Assembly (NCBI GenBank): GCA_020026055.1
Contig: JAHHRA010000002.1
Location: 1 to 64,000 of the forward strand
DNA from: Actinobacillus sp.
Lineage (GTDB): Bacteria > Pseudomonadota > Gammaproteobacteria > Enterobacterales > Pasteurellaceae
DNA: 64,000 nt
Direction of reading: 5' to 3'
The stretch's first letter is position 1. Each line of letters starts with the position of its first letter. Made by a program: the position numbers and the translations under genes. This document shows, one piece after another, positions 36,324 to 45,863 of the stretch. Under the pieces are notes generated by a model. The model ran no database searches. It worked only from the letters and a program-made list of their open reading frames with translations, and had not been told where the DNA came from.

Positions 36324-36635
36324 TGTAATTACCTACAAATTATTTTTGATTTTCACATCCTTAAAGGGAAAAGTTTCACCTGATTACCCTACAATGGAGA
36401 GTTCTTGCTAACGATTAATGCTATTCAGTCCATAAAAACTAGGAAGTTACAATGTATGCACCACTAAGCATTATTGGGCAATATATCAAGTAACAGCAAA
36501 TACCTTCTTAGTTCGTTACAATGAATTACGTCATATACTTTATAAGTGAGATTAATCAGATAAAGATTAACTCCTCCTATAAACTTACTTTTTTTTTTGC
36601 TAGAATCTTGCGATTATTTTAGAAAATGAATAATT
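36324..36635. other. Intergenic spacer before the VirK/YbjX gene
   Basis: 312 nt. A 13-codon frame (MYAPLSIIGQYIK) at 36452 sits behind an AGGA-like site but stops at once, so it is either a leader peptide or debris. A 10-base T run at 36589-36598 directly precedes an extended -10. Nothing else recognisable. Confidence 0.4.
36598..36606 (+). promoter_or_regulatory. Extended -10 promoter for the VirK/YbjX-cmk unit
   Basis: TGC-TAGAAT, 30 nt before the ATG, preceded by a T run. The fourth clear TG-N-TAGAAT promoter in the window. Confidence 0.55.
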
Positions 36636-37523
36636 ATGACAACGAATTCTGCATATAAATTTCCATCATTCACACAATTTATGCCACAGGAGAAACGTGT
36701 ACTTAAACGTTTTCGCTCTTGGCTACGTTTTTATTGTGCGAAAATAATGACCCATTCTCAAATTCAAGTATTTGAGACTTTTTTAAATCAAAACCTGCTT
36801 TGGTTACCACTTTTTAATGAAGATCCATACCGTTGTAATACATTGTTACGTAAATATTGTGATAATCGTTTTTCAGCAAAAGAGCGCTTACAGGCAATTT
36901 GCGATAATTTCGTATTAGCAGAAAAATATTTAGAAAAAAATCTCTGTCAAAAACTTATTGAACAAAAACAAATTTTACTTGCCGATTTGACAGACGAATT
37001 GCAAGTTTATTTAAACATTAACTGCATCGATCCCTTTGAAGGTTTTTTCTCTTTAAATATTCTCACTCAAGAAAAAGAGCACATTTATGATGCATCCTTT
37101 ACTTTCCTTTCTCCAAATAAATTGCTCATTGCAAGCATACAAGGACCTAAAGGCAAAGATGCTTCTCAACGAATAAAAGCGACAACTAAATCTCTTTTTG
37201 GCATTCGTCCCATGTTTATGCTTATTAATATTTTTAAAATGATTGCTGAGAATCGACAACTAGACATGTTAGGCATTGCTCACAAAAATCAAAGCAAATA
37301 TCGCTTTAATGATCACTCTAAATTACTGTTTAATTATGATGAATTTTTTAGCGAAAATCGAGGCGTAAAAACTACAAATGGTTACTGGCAATTACCGCTA
37401 GAAATAGAACGTAAACCTTTAGAAGAAATTCCAAGTAAAAAACGTTCAATGTATAAAAAACGCTATGCAATGCTTGATCAAACACAACAACAAATTAAAA
37501 TTTTTTTTAGCGAGAACATATGA
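36636..37523 (+). CDS. VirK/YbjX (DUF535) family protein
   Basis: 295-residue cytoplasmic-looking protein of the DUF535 family, whose members are linked to virulence-factor export and antimicrobial-peptide resistance in enterics; the mechanism is unknown. Recognised by the central SFTFLSPNKLLIASIQGPKG block and the LDMLGIAHKNQ segment. No signal peptide or membrane span. Its stop overlaps the cmk start by 4 nt (ATGA), so the two are coupled. Confidence 0.78.
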   Translation: MTTNSAYKFPSFTQFMPQEKRVLKRFRSWLRFYCAKIMTHSQIQVFETFLNQNLLWLPLFNEDPYRCNTLLRKYCDNRFSAKERLQAICDNFVLAEKYLEKNLCQKLIEQKQILLADLTDELQVYLNINCIDPFEGFFSLNILTQEKEHIYDASFTFLSPNKLLIASIQGPKGKDASQRIKATTKSLFGIRPMFMLINIFKMIAENRQLDMLGIAHKNQSKYRFNDHSKLLFNYDEFFSENRGVKTTNGYWQLPLEIERKPLEEIPSKKRSMYKKRYAMLDQTQQQIKIFFSENI

Positions 37524-38197
37524 CCCCAATAATTATTACTGTCGATGGGCCAAGTGGAGCAGGTAAAGGTACACTCTGTTACGCGTTAGCCGAAAAATTA
37601 GGCTATCAATTGCTAGATAGCGGTGCGATCTACCGTGTTTGTGGATTAAATGCATTGCAACAAAAAGTAGATTTAACAAATGAAATAGCCTTGACTAAAT
37701 TAGTTGAAAATTTAAATTTAAGCTTTCAGGCTCAAAATGGCGAAATGAATGTATTTTTAAATGATGAAAACGTCAGTACCAAAATTCGTACTCAAGAAGT
37801 TGCCGAAGCAGCTTCTAAAATAGCTACTTTCTCAAAAGTTAGAACAGCCTTATTGCAATTACAACGTAATTTCGCCAAAGGCAAAGGACTGATCGCAGAC
37901 GGAAGAGATATGGGAACTATAGTATTTCCGAATGCACAAATTAAGCTTTTTTTAGATGCTAGTGCTAAAGAACGTGCAAAAAGACGCTATAAACAGTTGC
38001 AAAATAAAGGAATTAATGCTAACTTTGACCAGATTTTGACCGAAATCCAAGAACGAGATTTGCGAGATAGAAATCGAGCCGTCGCTCCTTTAAAACCAGC
38101 TCCTGATGCTTTATTGCTCGATAGCACTGAAATGACTATTGACGAAGTAATTAATCAAGCTTTAGTTTTCATTCAACAAAAACTTACTTTGAGTTAA
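37520..38197 (+). CDS. cmk: Cytidylate kinase
   Basis: Phosphorylates CMP and dCMP. 225 residues with P-loop GPSGAGKGT at 9-17, the NMP-binding insert in the middle, and IADGRDMGTIVFP, the family signature. Lies before rpsA as in most gamma-proteobacteria, but here it is coupled to the upstream VirK/YbjX gene. Confidence 0.97.
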   Translation: MTPIIITVDGPSGAGKGTLCYALAEKLGYQLLDSGAIYRVCGLNALQQKVDLTNEIALTKLVENLNLSFQAQNGEMNVFLNDENVSTKIRTQEVAEAASKIATFSKVRTALLQLQRNFAKGKGLIADGRDMGTIVFPNAQIKLFLDASAKERAKRRYKQLQNKGINANFDQILTEIQERDLRDRNRAVAPLKPAPDALLLDSTEMTIDEVINQALVFIQQKLTLS

Positions 38198-38258
38198 CGG
38201 TCAAATGAAATTTTTTCGTTGAGTTTGTTTAAGGATGAATAAACTTGTTTGTTCAACC

Positions 38259-38282
38259 CCACATTTCATGGACGAAATGTGG
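38259..38282 (+). terminator. Terminator or attenuator between cmk and rpsA
   Basis: CCACATTTC / GAAATGTGG, 9-bp stem, 6-nt loop, then TCGTTATTTTTTATT. It ends 26 nt before rpsA, so a partial read-through role is possible. Confidence 0.75.
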
Positions 38283-38308
38283 TCGTTATTTTTTATTGAA
38301 GATCAATT

Positions 38309-39952
38309 ATGACAGAATCTTTTGCTCAATTATTTGAAGAATCACTAAACACCCACCAACCAAACCTTGGCGACATCATTGACGCAACAGTCGTTGCAAT
38401 TGAAAAAGGCAATGTTTATGTAGATGCTGGTTTAAAATCTGAAGCACGTATTGCAGAAGAAGAATTCAAAAATGCCCAAGGCGAATTAGAAGTTAACATC
38501 GGTGATGTAGTTAAAGTTGCCCTTGAAGCTTTTGAAGATGGTAATGGTGAAACTAAACTTTCCCGTGAAAAAGCCGTACGCCATGAATCTTGGATTGAAC
38601 TTGAAAAAGCATATGAAGAACAGGCAACAGTTGTTGGCTTAATTAGCGGTAAAGTTAAAGGTGGCTTCACAGTTGAGTTAAACGGTGTGCGTGCATTCTT
38701 ACCTGGTTCATTAGTAGATACTCGCCCATTACGTGACACTGCTCACCTTGAAGGCAAAGAATTAGAATTTAAACTTATCAAATTAGATCAAAAACGTAAC
38801 AATGTTGTTGTTTCCCGTCGTGCTCTAATCGAATCTGAAAATAGCCAAGAACGTATAGCCGCACTTGAAAACCTTGAAGAAGGAACAGAAGTCAAAGGTG
38901 TAGTTAAAAACCTTACTGACTACGGTGCATTCGTTGATCTTGGTGGTGTAGATGGTTTACTTCACATCACTGATATGGCTTGGAAACGCGTTAAACATCC
39001 TAGCGAAATCGTTAATGTTGGTGATGAAATCGAAGTTAAAGTATTGAAATTCGACAAAGATCGCACTCGCGTATCTCTAGGCTTAAAGCAATTAGGTCAA
39101 GATCCTTGGGTTGCAATTGCTGAAAATCACCCAGTAAACAGCAAATTAAAAGGTAAAGTAACTAACTTAACTGACTATGGTTGTTTCGTTGAAATTTTAG
39201 ATGGCGTTGAAGGTTTAGTTCACGTATCTGAAATGGATTGGACAAATAAAAATATCCACCCATCTAAAGTTGTTGCACTAGGCGATGAAGTTGAAGTGAT
39301 GGTTTTAGAAATCGACGAAGAACGTCGTCGCATTTCTTTAGGTTTAAAACAATGCCAACCTAACCCTTGGTTAAAATTTGACGAAACTCATGAAAAAGGT
39401 CAAAAAGTTAGTGGTAAAATCAAATCTATCACTGATTTTGGTATTTTCATCGGTCTTGAAGGTGGAATCGACGGTTTAGTTCATTTATCTGATATTTCTT
39501 GGAATATGTCTGGTGAAGAAGCTGTTCGCCAATACAAAAAAGGAGATGAAGTTGAAGCTGTCGTTTTACAGGTTGACAGTGCTAAAGAACGTATTTCTTT
39601 AGGCATCAAACAACTTGAAGAAGACCCATTCAATAACTTTATGGCAACAACCAAAAAAGGTGCGATTGTTAAAGCAACTATCATTGAAGCAGATGCAAAA
39701 GGTGCCAAAGTTGAGTTAGCTGATGGTGTTGATGGTTATATCCGTGCTGCAGATTTGACATCTGAAGTAAAAGCTGGTGATGAAATAGAAGCTAAATTTA
39801 CTGGTGCTGATCGTAAAACTCGCATCGTTCATCTATCTGTTCGTGCTAAAGATCAAGCAGAAGAAGCTACTGCTCTTGCTAATGTAAACAGAGAAGAAGT
39901 AGATATTCCTAACGCAATGACTGAAGCGTTCAAAGCTGCAAAAGGTGAATAA
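38309..39952 (+). CDS. rpsA: 30S ribosomal protein S1
   Basis: mRNA-binding ribosomal protein, 547 residues, with six S1 domains at roughly 20-87, 105-171, 192-260, 277-347, 364-434 and 450-520. Repeats such as LTDYGAFVDLGG, LTDYGCFVEI and ITDFGIFIGLEGG mark domains 3-5. Length is one or two residues off the H. influenzae protein as recalled. S1 usually represses its own translation through the leader. Confidence 0.98.
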   Translation: MTESFAQLFEESLNTHQPNLGDIIDATVVAIEKGNVYVDAGLKSEARIAEEEFKNAQGELEVNIGDVVKVALEAFEDGNGETKLSREKAVRHESWIELEKAYEEQATVVGLISGKVKGGFTVELNGVRAFLPGSLVDTRPLRDTAHLEGKELEFKLIKLDQKRNNVVVSRRALIESENSQERIAALENLEEGTEVKGVVKNLTDYGAFVDLGGVDGLLHITDMAWKRVKHPSEIVNVGDEIEVKVLKFDKDRTRVSLGLKQLGQDPWVAIAENHPVNSKLKGKVTNLTDYGCFVEILDGVEGLVHVSEMDWTNKNIHPSKVVALGDEVEVMVLEIDEERRRISLGLKQCQPNPWLKFDETHEKGQKVSGKIKSITDFGIFIGLEGGIDGLVHLSDISWNMSGEEAVRQYKKGDEVEAVVLQVDSAKERISLGIKQLEEDPFNNFMATTKKGAIVKATIIEADAKGAKVELADGVDGYIRAADLTSEVKAGDEIEAKFTGADRKTRIVHLSVRAKDQAEEATALANVNREEVDIPNAMTEAFKAAKGE

Positions 39953-39975
39953 TTAATTTATTCTCTTTTATATAA

Positions 39976-40008
39976 AATTAGCTTGGTTATCGCACCAAGC
40001 TAATTATT
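39976..40008 (+). terminator. Terminator after rpsA
   Basis: AATTAGCTTGG / CCAAGCTAATT, perfect 11-bp stem with an 8-nt loop, then ATTATC. It leaves only ~20 nt before ihfB. Confidence 0.8.
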
Positions 40009-40028
40009 ATCAAGTTTAGGAGCATATT

Positions 40029-40313
40029 ATGACTAAATCTGAACTTATAGAAAAATTGTCTACTGAAAATTCAAATATGTCGTATAAACACATAGATTTA
40101 GCAGTAAAAATGATTCTTGACCAAATGTCTGAAAGCTTGGGGAAAGGTGAGCGAATTGAGGTTCGTGGTTTTGGCAGTTTTTCTTTACATTTTCATCAAC
40201 CTCGTTCAGGCAGAAATCCAAGAACTGGCGAAAGTGTTCAACTTCCCGCAAAATCTGTACCTCATTTCAAAGTAGGGAAAGAATTACGTGAACGCGTAGA
40301 TTTTTCCGCGTAA
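40029..40313 (+). CDS. ihfB: Integration host factor beta subunit
   Basis: DNA-bending protein, heterodimer with IHF-alpha. 94 residues of the HU/IHF fold with the beta-arm RSGRNPRTGESVQLPAK that carries the intercalating proline. TTTAGGAG precedes the ATG. The position after rpsA is conserved. Confidence 0.97.
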   Translation: MTKSELIEKLSTENSNMSYKHIDLAVKMILDQMSESLGKGERIEVRGFGSFSLHFHQPRSGRNPRTGESVQLPAKSVPHFKVGKELRERVDFSA

Positions 40314-40329
40314 TAATATGATTTCCTAA

Positions 40330-40357
40330 AAAAACGACACATAAAGTGTCGTTTTTC
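40330..40357 (+). terminator. Terminator after ihfB
   Basis: AAAAACGACAC / GTGTCGTTTTT, perfect 11-bp stem with loop ATAAA. Confidence 0.92.
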
Positions 40358-40410
40358 TCACATATTTTTGGCATAATGAATCCCCGTATACTTTTATTAA
40401 AGAGTTGAAA

Positions 40411-40725
40411 ATGATCAAATATATTCTCATCCTTATCATATTTCTTGTTCTGCTTTTAATCGGCGTAACTATTGGTGCAAATAATGATCAATCAATCACT
40501 TTCAACTATATTTTTGCACAAACTGATATTCAATTATCTTCTCTGATTGCGATCCTCTTCACCTCTGGCTTAATTTTAGGTTGGTTAGTTTCCTCTTTCT
40601 TCTACGTAAAATTACGTTTAAAACATATGTTGTTAACACGGCAATTAAAACGAAAAATGAATAGGCAGCAAGTACAAGTTCAACCACAATTACCGATGAA
40701 TCCCTCACAAAATTCAAAGGTGTAG
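40411..40725 (+). CDS. lapA: LapA (DUF1049), LPS assembly protein A
   Basis: Small inner-membrane protein working with LapB in LPS biogenesis control. The start is the ATG at 40411 (104 residues) rather than the in-frame TTG six bases earlier. Two hydrophobic segments cover about 3-22 and 40-62, then a basic cytoplasmic tail. Six nt before lapB, hence coupled. Confidence 0.93.
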   Translation: MIKYILILIIFLVLLLIGVTIGANNDQSITFNYIFAQTDIQLSSLIAILFTSGLILGWLVSSFFYVKLRLKHMLLTRQLKRKMNRQQVQVQPQLPMNPSQNSKV

Positions 40726-40731
40726 TATTGT

Positions 40732-41937
40732 ATGCTAGAAATTCTCTTCTTGTTACTCCCAATTGCTACAGCTTATGGCTGGTTTATGGGATATAGAAGT
40801 GTAAAAAAACAACAAGAAGATGCCAACAACAAATTCTCCCGCGAATACATGGCAGGAGTTGATTTCTTGTTATCAAATCAAACTAACAAAGCAGTTGATT
40901 TATTCCTTAATATTATTCAAAAACAAAAAACTAGTTTAAATAATTCTGACGAAGAAACCGTTCACGCTCAGTTTGAAGCACAACTAACACTTGGTAATCT
41001 TTTTCGTTCTAAAGGTGAAATAGATAAAGCGATCCGAATTCACCAAAATCTCGATCGTAGCGATGCTTATAGTTTTGAACAAAAACTTCTCACAAAACAA
41101 CAACTCGCTAAAGATTATGTCAGCGTTGGCTTTTTTGATCGTGCAGAAAGTCTTTATATCCTATTAGTAGATGAACCAGAATTTGCCGAAAACGCCTTGC
41201 AACAGTTAGCATTAATTTATCAAAAAACTCGAGAATGGGAAAAAGCGATTGATGTTTCTGAAAAATTACAATTAATTATTCCAGAAGCTAATAATATTCC
41301 ACTAGCACATTACTATTGTGAGCAAGCTCAAAATTTAATAAAAATGAACTCAACGAACGCTCAAAAGCTACTTCAAAAAAGCTTAGAAGTTTCACCAAGT
41401 TGTGTACGAGCTTCTATTCTACTAGCAGAGATTGCAATGATAAATGCTAATTACCCAAAAGCAATAAATTACTTCTTACAAACTCTCGATCAAAATCCCG
41501 ACTATGTGAGCGAAATTATTTTACCAGTAAAATATCTCTATACAGAATTAGGACAAGAAGATAATTTCGAATTATTCCTCATCCGTGCAGAACATTTAAA
41601 AAATGATAGTGCCGTAGAACTTGCACTTATTGATACTATAGAAAAAAAGGAAGGAACAACCGCGGCACAAATGAAACTATATCAACAGATCAAAATTAAC
41701 CATGACCCAATACTATTTGAGCGTTTTATCCAATATCAGATCACTCAAACGAGAGAAGAGAAAACACAACATAATCTACAATTATTAAAAAATATGATCA
41801 ACGATTATATCAAACAAAATAGCGAATACCGTTGCACTCAATGTGGTTATCGTAGCCATAAACTTAGCTGGTGTTGCCCTTCTTGTCAAAAATGGGAAAG
41901 TATAAAACCAATTTCTAATTTTAATCCTATCCATTAA
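40732..41937 (+). CDS. lapB: LapB (YciM), regulator of LpxC turnover
   Basis: Inner-membrane anchored TPR protein that brings LpxC to FtsH and so limits LPS synthesis. 401 residues: an N-terminal anchor (LEILFLLLPIATAYGWFMG), a long TPR array, and a C-terminal rubredoxin-like metal site with paired cysteines (CTQCGYRS and CCPSCQKWE). The next gene is yciH; pyrF, which sits between them in H. influenzae as recalled, is absent. Confidence 0.96.
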   Translation: MLEILFLLLPIATAYGWFMGYRSVKKQQEDANNKFSREYMAGVDFLLSNQTNKAVDLFLNIIQKQKTSLNNSDEETVHAQFEAQLTLGNLFRSKGEIDKAIRIHQNLDRSDAYSFEQKLLTKQQLAKDYVSVGFFDRAESLYILLVDEPEFAENALQQLALIYQKTREWEKAIDVSEKLQLIIPEANNIPLAHYYCEQAQNLIKMNSTNAQKLLQKSLEVSPSCVRASILLAEIAMINANYPKAINYFLQTLDQNPDYVSEIILPVKYLYTELGQEDNFELFLIRAEHLKNDSAVELALIDTIEKKEGTTAAQMKLYQQIKINHDPILFERFIQYQITQTREEKTQHNLQLLKNMINDYIKQNSEYRCTQCGYRSHKLSWCCPSCQKWESIKPISNFNPIH

Positions 41938-41953
41938 CTTATCTTAAAAAACT

Positions 41954-42268
41954 ATGACTGAGCTTGTTTATTCCACTGAAACTGGTCGCATAAAGCCCCA
42001 AACTACCTCATCTACCTCTCTTAAAAAAGACAGTATCGTTAGAATAATGCGTCAAACAAATGGCCGAAAAGGTAATGGTGTAAGCATCATTACTGGATTA
42101 GAGTTAGATGAGACTAGTCTCAAAAAAATCGCAAAAGAATTAAAACAACGTTGTGGATGCGGTGGAACCGTGAAAAACGGCACTATAGAAATGCAAACAG
42201 ATAAACGGGAATTTTTAAAATCTTATTTAGAAGCGAAAAATTATAAAGTAAAACTGGCTGGCGGGTAA
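41954..42268 (+). CDS. yciH: YciH, SUI1/eIF1-family translation factor
   Basis: Bacterial eIF1-like protein of 104 residues. The SUI1 fold shows as RIMRQTNGRKGNGVSIITGL, then LKQRCGCGGTVKNGTIEMQ. It may act in start-codon discrimination; the physiological role is not settled. Sixteen nt after lapB, in the same unit. Confidence 0.93.
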   Translation: MTELVYSTETGRIKPQTTSSTSLKKDSIVRIMRQTNGRKGNGVSIITGLELDETSLKKIAKELKQRCGCGGTVKNGTIEMQTDKREFLKSYLEAKNYKVKLAGG

Positions 42269-42567
42269 CATGAATAATTTTATAGAAATAACTAAAATTC
42301 ACTTTTTTAATTACTATTTATAAAAAATATTCTTCTATACTTCTACAGTATTCTATTTTTTGTCTAAAAAATACTTATCTAACAGCTACAAAATATATCT
42401 TTTCTGCTTTTTAATGAATTTTATACGAAAACATACCTATAAATAATTATAAATTTATACCCCTATTTTTGAGATATGTAACACAATACACCTTGTCTTT
42501 AAGAAGTTATTTGGTGAAATAATTTCAATTGGTTGCTTGTTTTCTTAACTAACTATAGGAGTATAAA
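42269..42567. other. Promoter region of the arginine deiminase cluster
   Basis: 299 nt, extremely AT-rich. It holds a TGAATAAT half-site like an ArgR half-box at 42270 and a symmetric AT palindrome near 42442-42460 (TAAATAATTATAAATTTA). I see no clear FNR or CRP site. AGGAG lies just before arcB. Anaerobic or arginine control is expected from the family but not shown by a clean operator. Confidence 0.35.
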
Positions 42568-43572
42568 ATGGCTTTTAATATAAAAAACAGACATTTACTT
42601 AGCTTAGTTCATCACACAGAACGTGAAATCAAATATTTACTTGATCTATCACGTGATTTGAAACGTGCTAAATATGCAGGTACAGAACAACAAAATCTAA
42701 AAGGCAAAAACATTGCCTTAATTTTCGAGAAAACTTCAACTCGTACCCGTTGTGCTTTCGAAGTAGCAGCTTATGATCAAGGTGCTCGTGTAACTTACAT
42801 CGATCCTAACTCTTCTCAAATTGGTCACAAAGAAAGTATGAAAGATACTGCTCGTGTGTTAGGCAGAATGTATGATGCGATTGAATATCGTGGTTTTAAA
42901 CAGACAGTTGTAAATGAACTCGCTGAATATGCTGGTGTACCTGTTTTCAATGGGTTAACTGATGAATTCCATCCAACTCAAATGTTAGCTGATGTGCTAA
43001 CTATGATTGAAAACTGCGATAAACCTTTAAACGAAATCAAATATGTTTATATTGGTGATGCTCGCAACAATATGGGTAACTCTTTGTTATTAATTGGTGC
43101 AAAATTGGGTATGGACGTACGTATTTGTGGTCCAAGAGAATTATTACCAGATGCTGAATTAGTATCAATGTGTGAAAATTTTGCTAAAGAAAGTAGAGCG
43201 CGTATCACCGTAACTGATGATATTGATACTGCAGTTAAAAACGTTGATTTTGTTCACACTGATGTTTGGGTATCTATGGGCGAACCTCTTGATAGTTGGG
43301 GTAAACGCATTAAATTATTAATGCCTTATCAAGTAAATTCTACGTTAATGCAACGTACTGGCAACCCAAAAGTTAAGTTCATGCATTGCTTACCAGCATT
43401 TCACAATAGTGAAACTAAGGTTGGTAAACAAATTGCTGAAAAATATCCTGAATTAGCAAATGGTATTGAAGTAACTGAAGATGTATTTGAATCTCCTATG
43501 AATGTCGCTTTCGAACAAGCTGAAAATCGTATGCATACTATCAAAGCTGTGATGGTTGCAAGCTTAATTTAA
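42568..43572 (+). CDS. arcB: Catabolic ornithine carbamoyltransferase
   Basis: Converts citrulline and phosphate to ornithine and carbamoyl-phosphate in arginine fermentation. 334 residues; carbamoyl-phosphate loop EKTSTRTRCAFE, EFHPTQML, and the ornithine motif MHCLPAFHN are intact. The sequence alone cannot separate it from anabolic ArgF, but the arcC-arcA neighbours make the catabolic role very likely. Confidence 0.94.
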   Translation: MAFNIKNRHLLSLVHHTEREIKYLLDLSRDLKRAKYAGTEQQNLKGKNIALIFEKTSTRTRCAFEVAAYDQGARVTYIDPNSSQIGHKESMKDTARVLGRMYDAIEYRGFKQTVVNELAEYAGVPVFNGLTDEFHPTQMLADVLTMIENCDKPLNEIKYVYIGDARNNMGNSLLLIGAKLGMDVRICGPRELLPDAELVSMCENFAKESRARITVTDDIDTAVKNVDFVHTDVWVSMGEPLDSWGKRIKLLMPYQVNSTLMQRTGNPKVKFMHCLPAFHNSETKVGKQIAEKYPELANGIEVTEDVFESPMNVAFEQAENRMHTIKAVMVASLI

Positions 43573-43584
43573 GGAGATAATGAG

Positions 43585-44514
43585 ATGAGAATTGTTGTAG
43601 CTTTAGGTGGAAATGCGTTGTTACGTCGCGGTGAACCATTAACCGCAGATAATCAACGCCGTAACGTTAAAATTGCTTGCGAACAGATTGCAAAAATCTA
43701 TCCAAATAATGAATTAGTAATTGCACACGGCAATGGTCCACAAGTCGGTTTGTTGGCTTTACAAGGTGCTGCTTATAAAGATGTCCCAACTTATCCGTTA
43801 GATGTTTTAGGAGCTGAATCTGTAGGTATGATTGGTTATATGATTCAACAAGAATTAGGGAATCTCGTACCATCTGATGTGCCTTTTGCAACTTTACTAA
43901 CTCAAGTTGAAGTTGATAAAAATGATCCTGCGTTCAAAAAACCAACTAAGCCTATTGGTCCCGTGTATAGCAAAAAAGAAGCTGAAAAATTAGCAGCCGA
44001 GAAAAATTGGTCTATTGCAGAAGATGGTGATAAATTCCGCCGTGTTGTGCCAAGTCCGCTACCTAAACGTATCTTCGAAATTCGCCCTGTAAAATGGTTG
44101 TTGGAAAAAGGTGCAATTGTAATCTGTGCAGGTGGTGGAGGTATCCCAACTTTTTACGATGATAGTGGTAATCTTGTAGGTGTAGAAGCAGTCATTGATA
44201 AAGATCTTTGTTCCGCTTTATTAGCAGAAAATATTGATGCTGACGTTTTTGTTATCGCAACTGATGTTTCAGGCGTGTTCTTAAACTGGGGTGAACAAAA
44301 TCAAAAAGCAATTGCTAATGCTTCGCCAGAAGCGATAGAAAAGCTCAACTTTGCAGCTGGTTCAATGAGACCTAAAGTGCAAGCAGCAGTTAATTTTGTC
44401 CGCCACACTGGTAGAGACGCTGTGATAGGATCTCTTTCAGATATCGTTGACATCATTGCGGGCAAAGCTGGTACTAGAATCAGTATCAATGCCAAAGAAA
44501 TATCTTACTATTAA
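43585..44514 (+). CDS. arcC: Carbamate kinase
   Basis: Makes ATP from carbamoyl-phosphate, the energy-yielding step of the pathway. 309 residues with the amino-acid kinase fold: VVALGGNALLRRGEP at the N-terminus, AHGNGPQVG, ICAGGGGIPTF and the C-terminal ATDVSGVFLNWG plus GSMRPKVQAAVNF. Twelve nt after arcB; followed by a hairpin. Confidence 0.96.
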   Translation: MRIVVALGGNALLRRGEPLTADNQRRNVKIACEQIAKIYPNNELVIAHGNGPQVGLLALQGAAYKDVPTYPLDVLGAESVGMIGYMIQQELGNLVPSDVPFATLLTQVEVDKNDPAFKKPTKPIGPVYSKKEAEKLAAEKNWSIAEDGDKFRRVVPSPLPKRIFEIRPVKWLLEKGAIVICAGGGGIPTFYDDSGNLVGVEAVIDKDLCSALLAENIDADVFVIATDVSGVFLNWGEQNQKAIANASPEAIEKLNFAAGSMRPKVQAAVNFVRHTGRDAVIGSLSDIVDIIAGKAGTRISINAKEISYY

Positions 44515-44517
44515 TTA

Positions 44518-44545
44518 AAAAGTGGCGATTTTATTCGCCGCTTTT
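44518..44545 (+). terminator. Hairpin between arcC and arcA
   Basis: AAAAGTGGCGA / TCGCCGCTTTT, 11 bp with one T-G pair and a 6-nt loop, then AACAGG. It may reduce rather than stop transcription into arcA, or protect the arcBC mRNA. Confidence 0.65.
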
Positions 44546-44579
44546 AACAGGAATTTATATTAATTTGAGGAAAAATTTT

Positions 44580-45824
44580 ATGCAAAATGATCGTGCTTTA
44601 AATGTAACTTCTGAAATTGGTAAATTACGTACTGTTTTGTTACATCGTCCTGGTGAAGAAATCGAAAACTTAACTCCAGATCTTTTAGAACGTTTACTTT
44701 TCGATGATATACCTTACTTAAAAGTAGCTCGTGAAGAACATGATATTTTCGCAAAAACTTTACGTGATGCAGGTGTTGAAGTTCTGTATCTAGAGGAATT
44801 AGCAGCTGAAGCTATCGCCACAGATGAAAAAGTAAAAATGGCATTTATTCACCAATTCATTGAAGAAGCTAACGTTTTAAGCGAAAGTTTACATGAAGCT
44901 CTAGTGAGATATTTGTTAAGCTTTGATAATAAAGCAATGGTTGACAAAATGATGGCAGGTATCCGCAAGGAAGAATTGAAAGACTACCATCGTGATTCAC
45001 TTTATGAACTAGTAAACGTTACTTACCCATTCGTTTGTGATCCAATGCCAAATCTCTACTTTACTCGAGACCCATTCGCAACAATCGGACATGGTATTAC
45101 TCTAAATCATATGCGTACTGAAACTCGTAACCGTGAAACTATCTTTGCTAAATATATTTTTGAAAATCACCCACGTTTTAAAAATAAAAACATTCCACTT
45201 TGGTTTGATCGTGGTGAAAATACTTCAATTGAAGGTGGTGATGAATTAATTCTTTCCAAACACGTTGTTGCGGTTGGTATATCTGAACGTACTGACAGTA
45301 TGAGTGTAGAAAAATTAGCGAAACGCATTTTATTCAACGAAGAAACTCAATTTAACACAATTTTGGCTGTACATATTCCATCCAAACGTGCCTTCATGCA
45401 TTTAGATACAGTATTCACTCAAATTGATTATGATAAATTCACAGTTCATCCTGAAATCTTCGGACCTCTGCACGTTTATTCAATCACTCGTGATCCTGTT
45501 AACCCATCACAATTAAAGACAGTGGAAGAAATTGATACTTTAGAAAATATTTTAAGTAAATATTTAAATCGTAAGATCACTCTTATCCAATGCGGTGGTG
45601 GTGATGAAATCGCAGCAGCTCGTGAGCAATGGAATGATGGCTCAAATACTTTAGCTATCGCTCCAGGTGAAGTTATCGTTTATTCACGTAATTACGTAAC
45701 TAACGCTCTACTAGAAAAACATGGCATTAAATTGCATATTATCCCATCTTCTGAACTTTCTCGTGGTCGTGGTGGTCCTCGTTGTATGTCGATGCCACTT
45801 GTTCGTGATGAATTACAAGTGTAA
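44580..45824 (+). CDS. arcA: Arginine deiminase
   Basis: Hydrolyses arginine to citrulline and ammonia. From the ATG at 44580 the product is 414 residues; GAGG nine nt before supports it over a TTG at 44565. Motifs: LLHRPGEE, the catalytic FTRDPFATIG and TSIEGGDEL region, and nucleophile C402 in GRGGPRCMSMPLVRDE. This arcA follows arcB and arcC, unlike the arcABC order in many bacteria. Confidence 0.96.
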   Translation: MQNDRALNVTSEIGKLRTVLLHRPGEEIENLTPDLLERLLFDDIPYLKVAREEHDIFAKTLRDAGVEVLYLEELAAEAIATDEKVKMAFIHQFIEEANVLSESLHEALVRYLLSFDNKAMVDKMMAGIRKEELKDYHRDSLYELVNVTYPFVCDPMPNLYFTRDPFATIGHGITLNHMRTETRNRETIFAKYIFENHPRFKNKNIPLWFDRGENTSIEGGDELILSKHVVAVGISERTDSMSVEKLAKRILFNEETQFNTILAVHIPSKRAFMHLDTVFTQIDYDKFTVHPEIFGPLHVYSITRDPVNPSQLKTVEEIDTLENILSKYLNRKITLIQCGGGDEIAAAREQWNDGSNTLAIAPGEVIVYSRNYVTNALLEKHGIKLHIIPSSELSRGRGGPRCMSMPLVRDELQV

Positions 45825-45863
45825 AACAACGTTAAATTAACTTATTAACTAAACTATGGAGGG

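Noticed and set aside
36589..36598. T10 run as a phase-variable promoter spacer
   Set aside because: It sits directly against an extended -10, where a -35 spacing change could matter, but a single run in AT-rich DNA with no known phase-variable gene behind it is too weak to claim.
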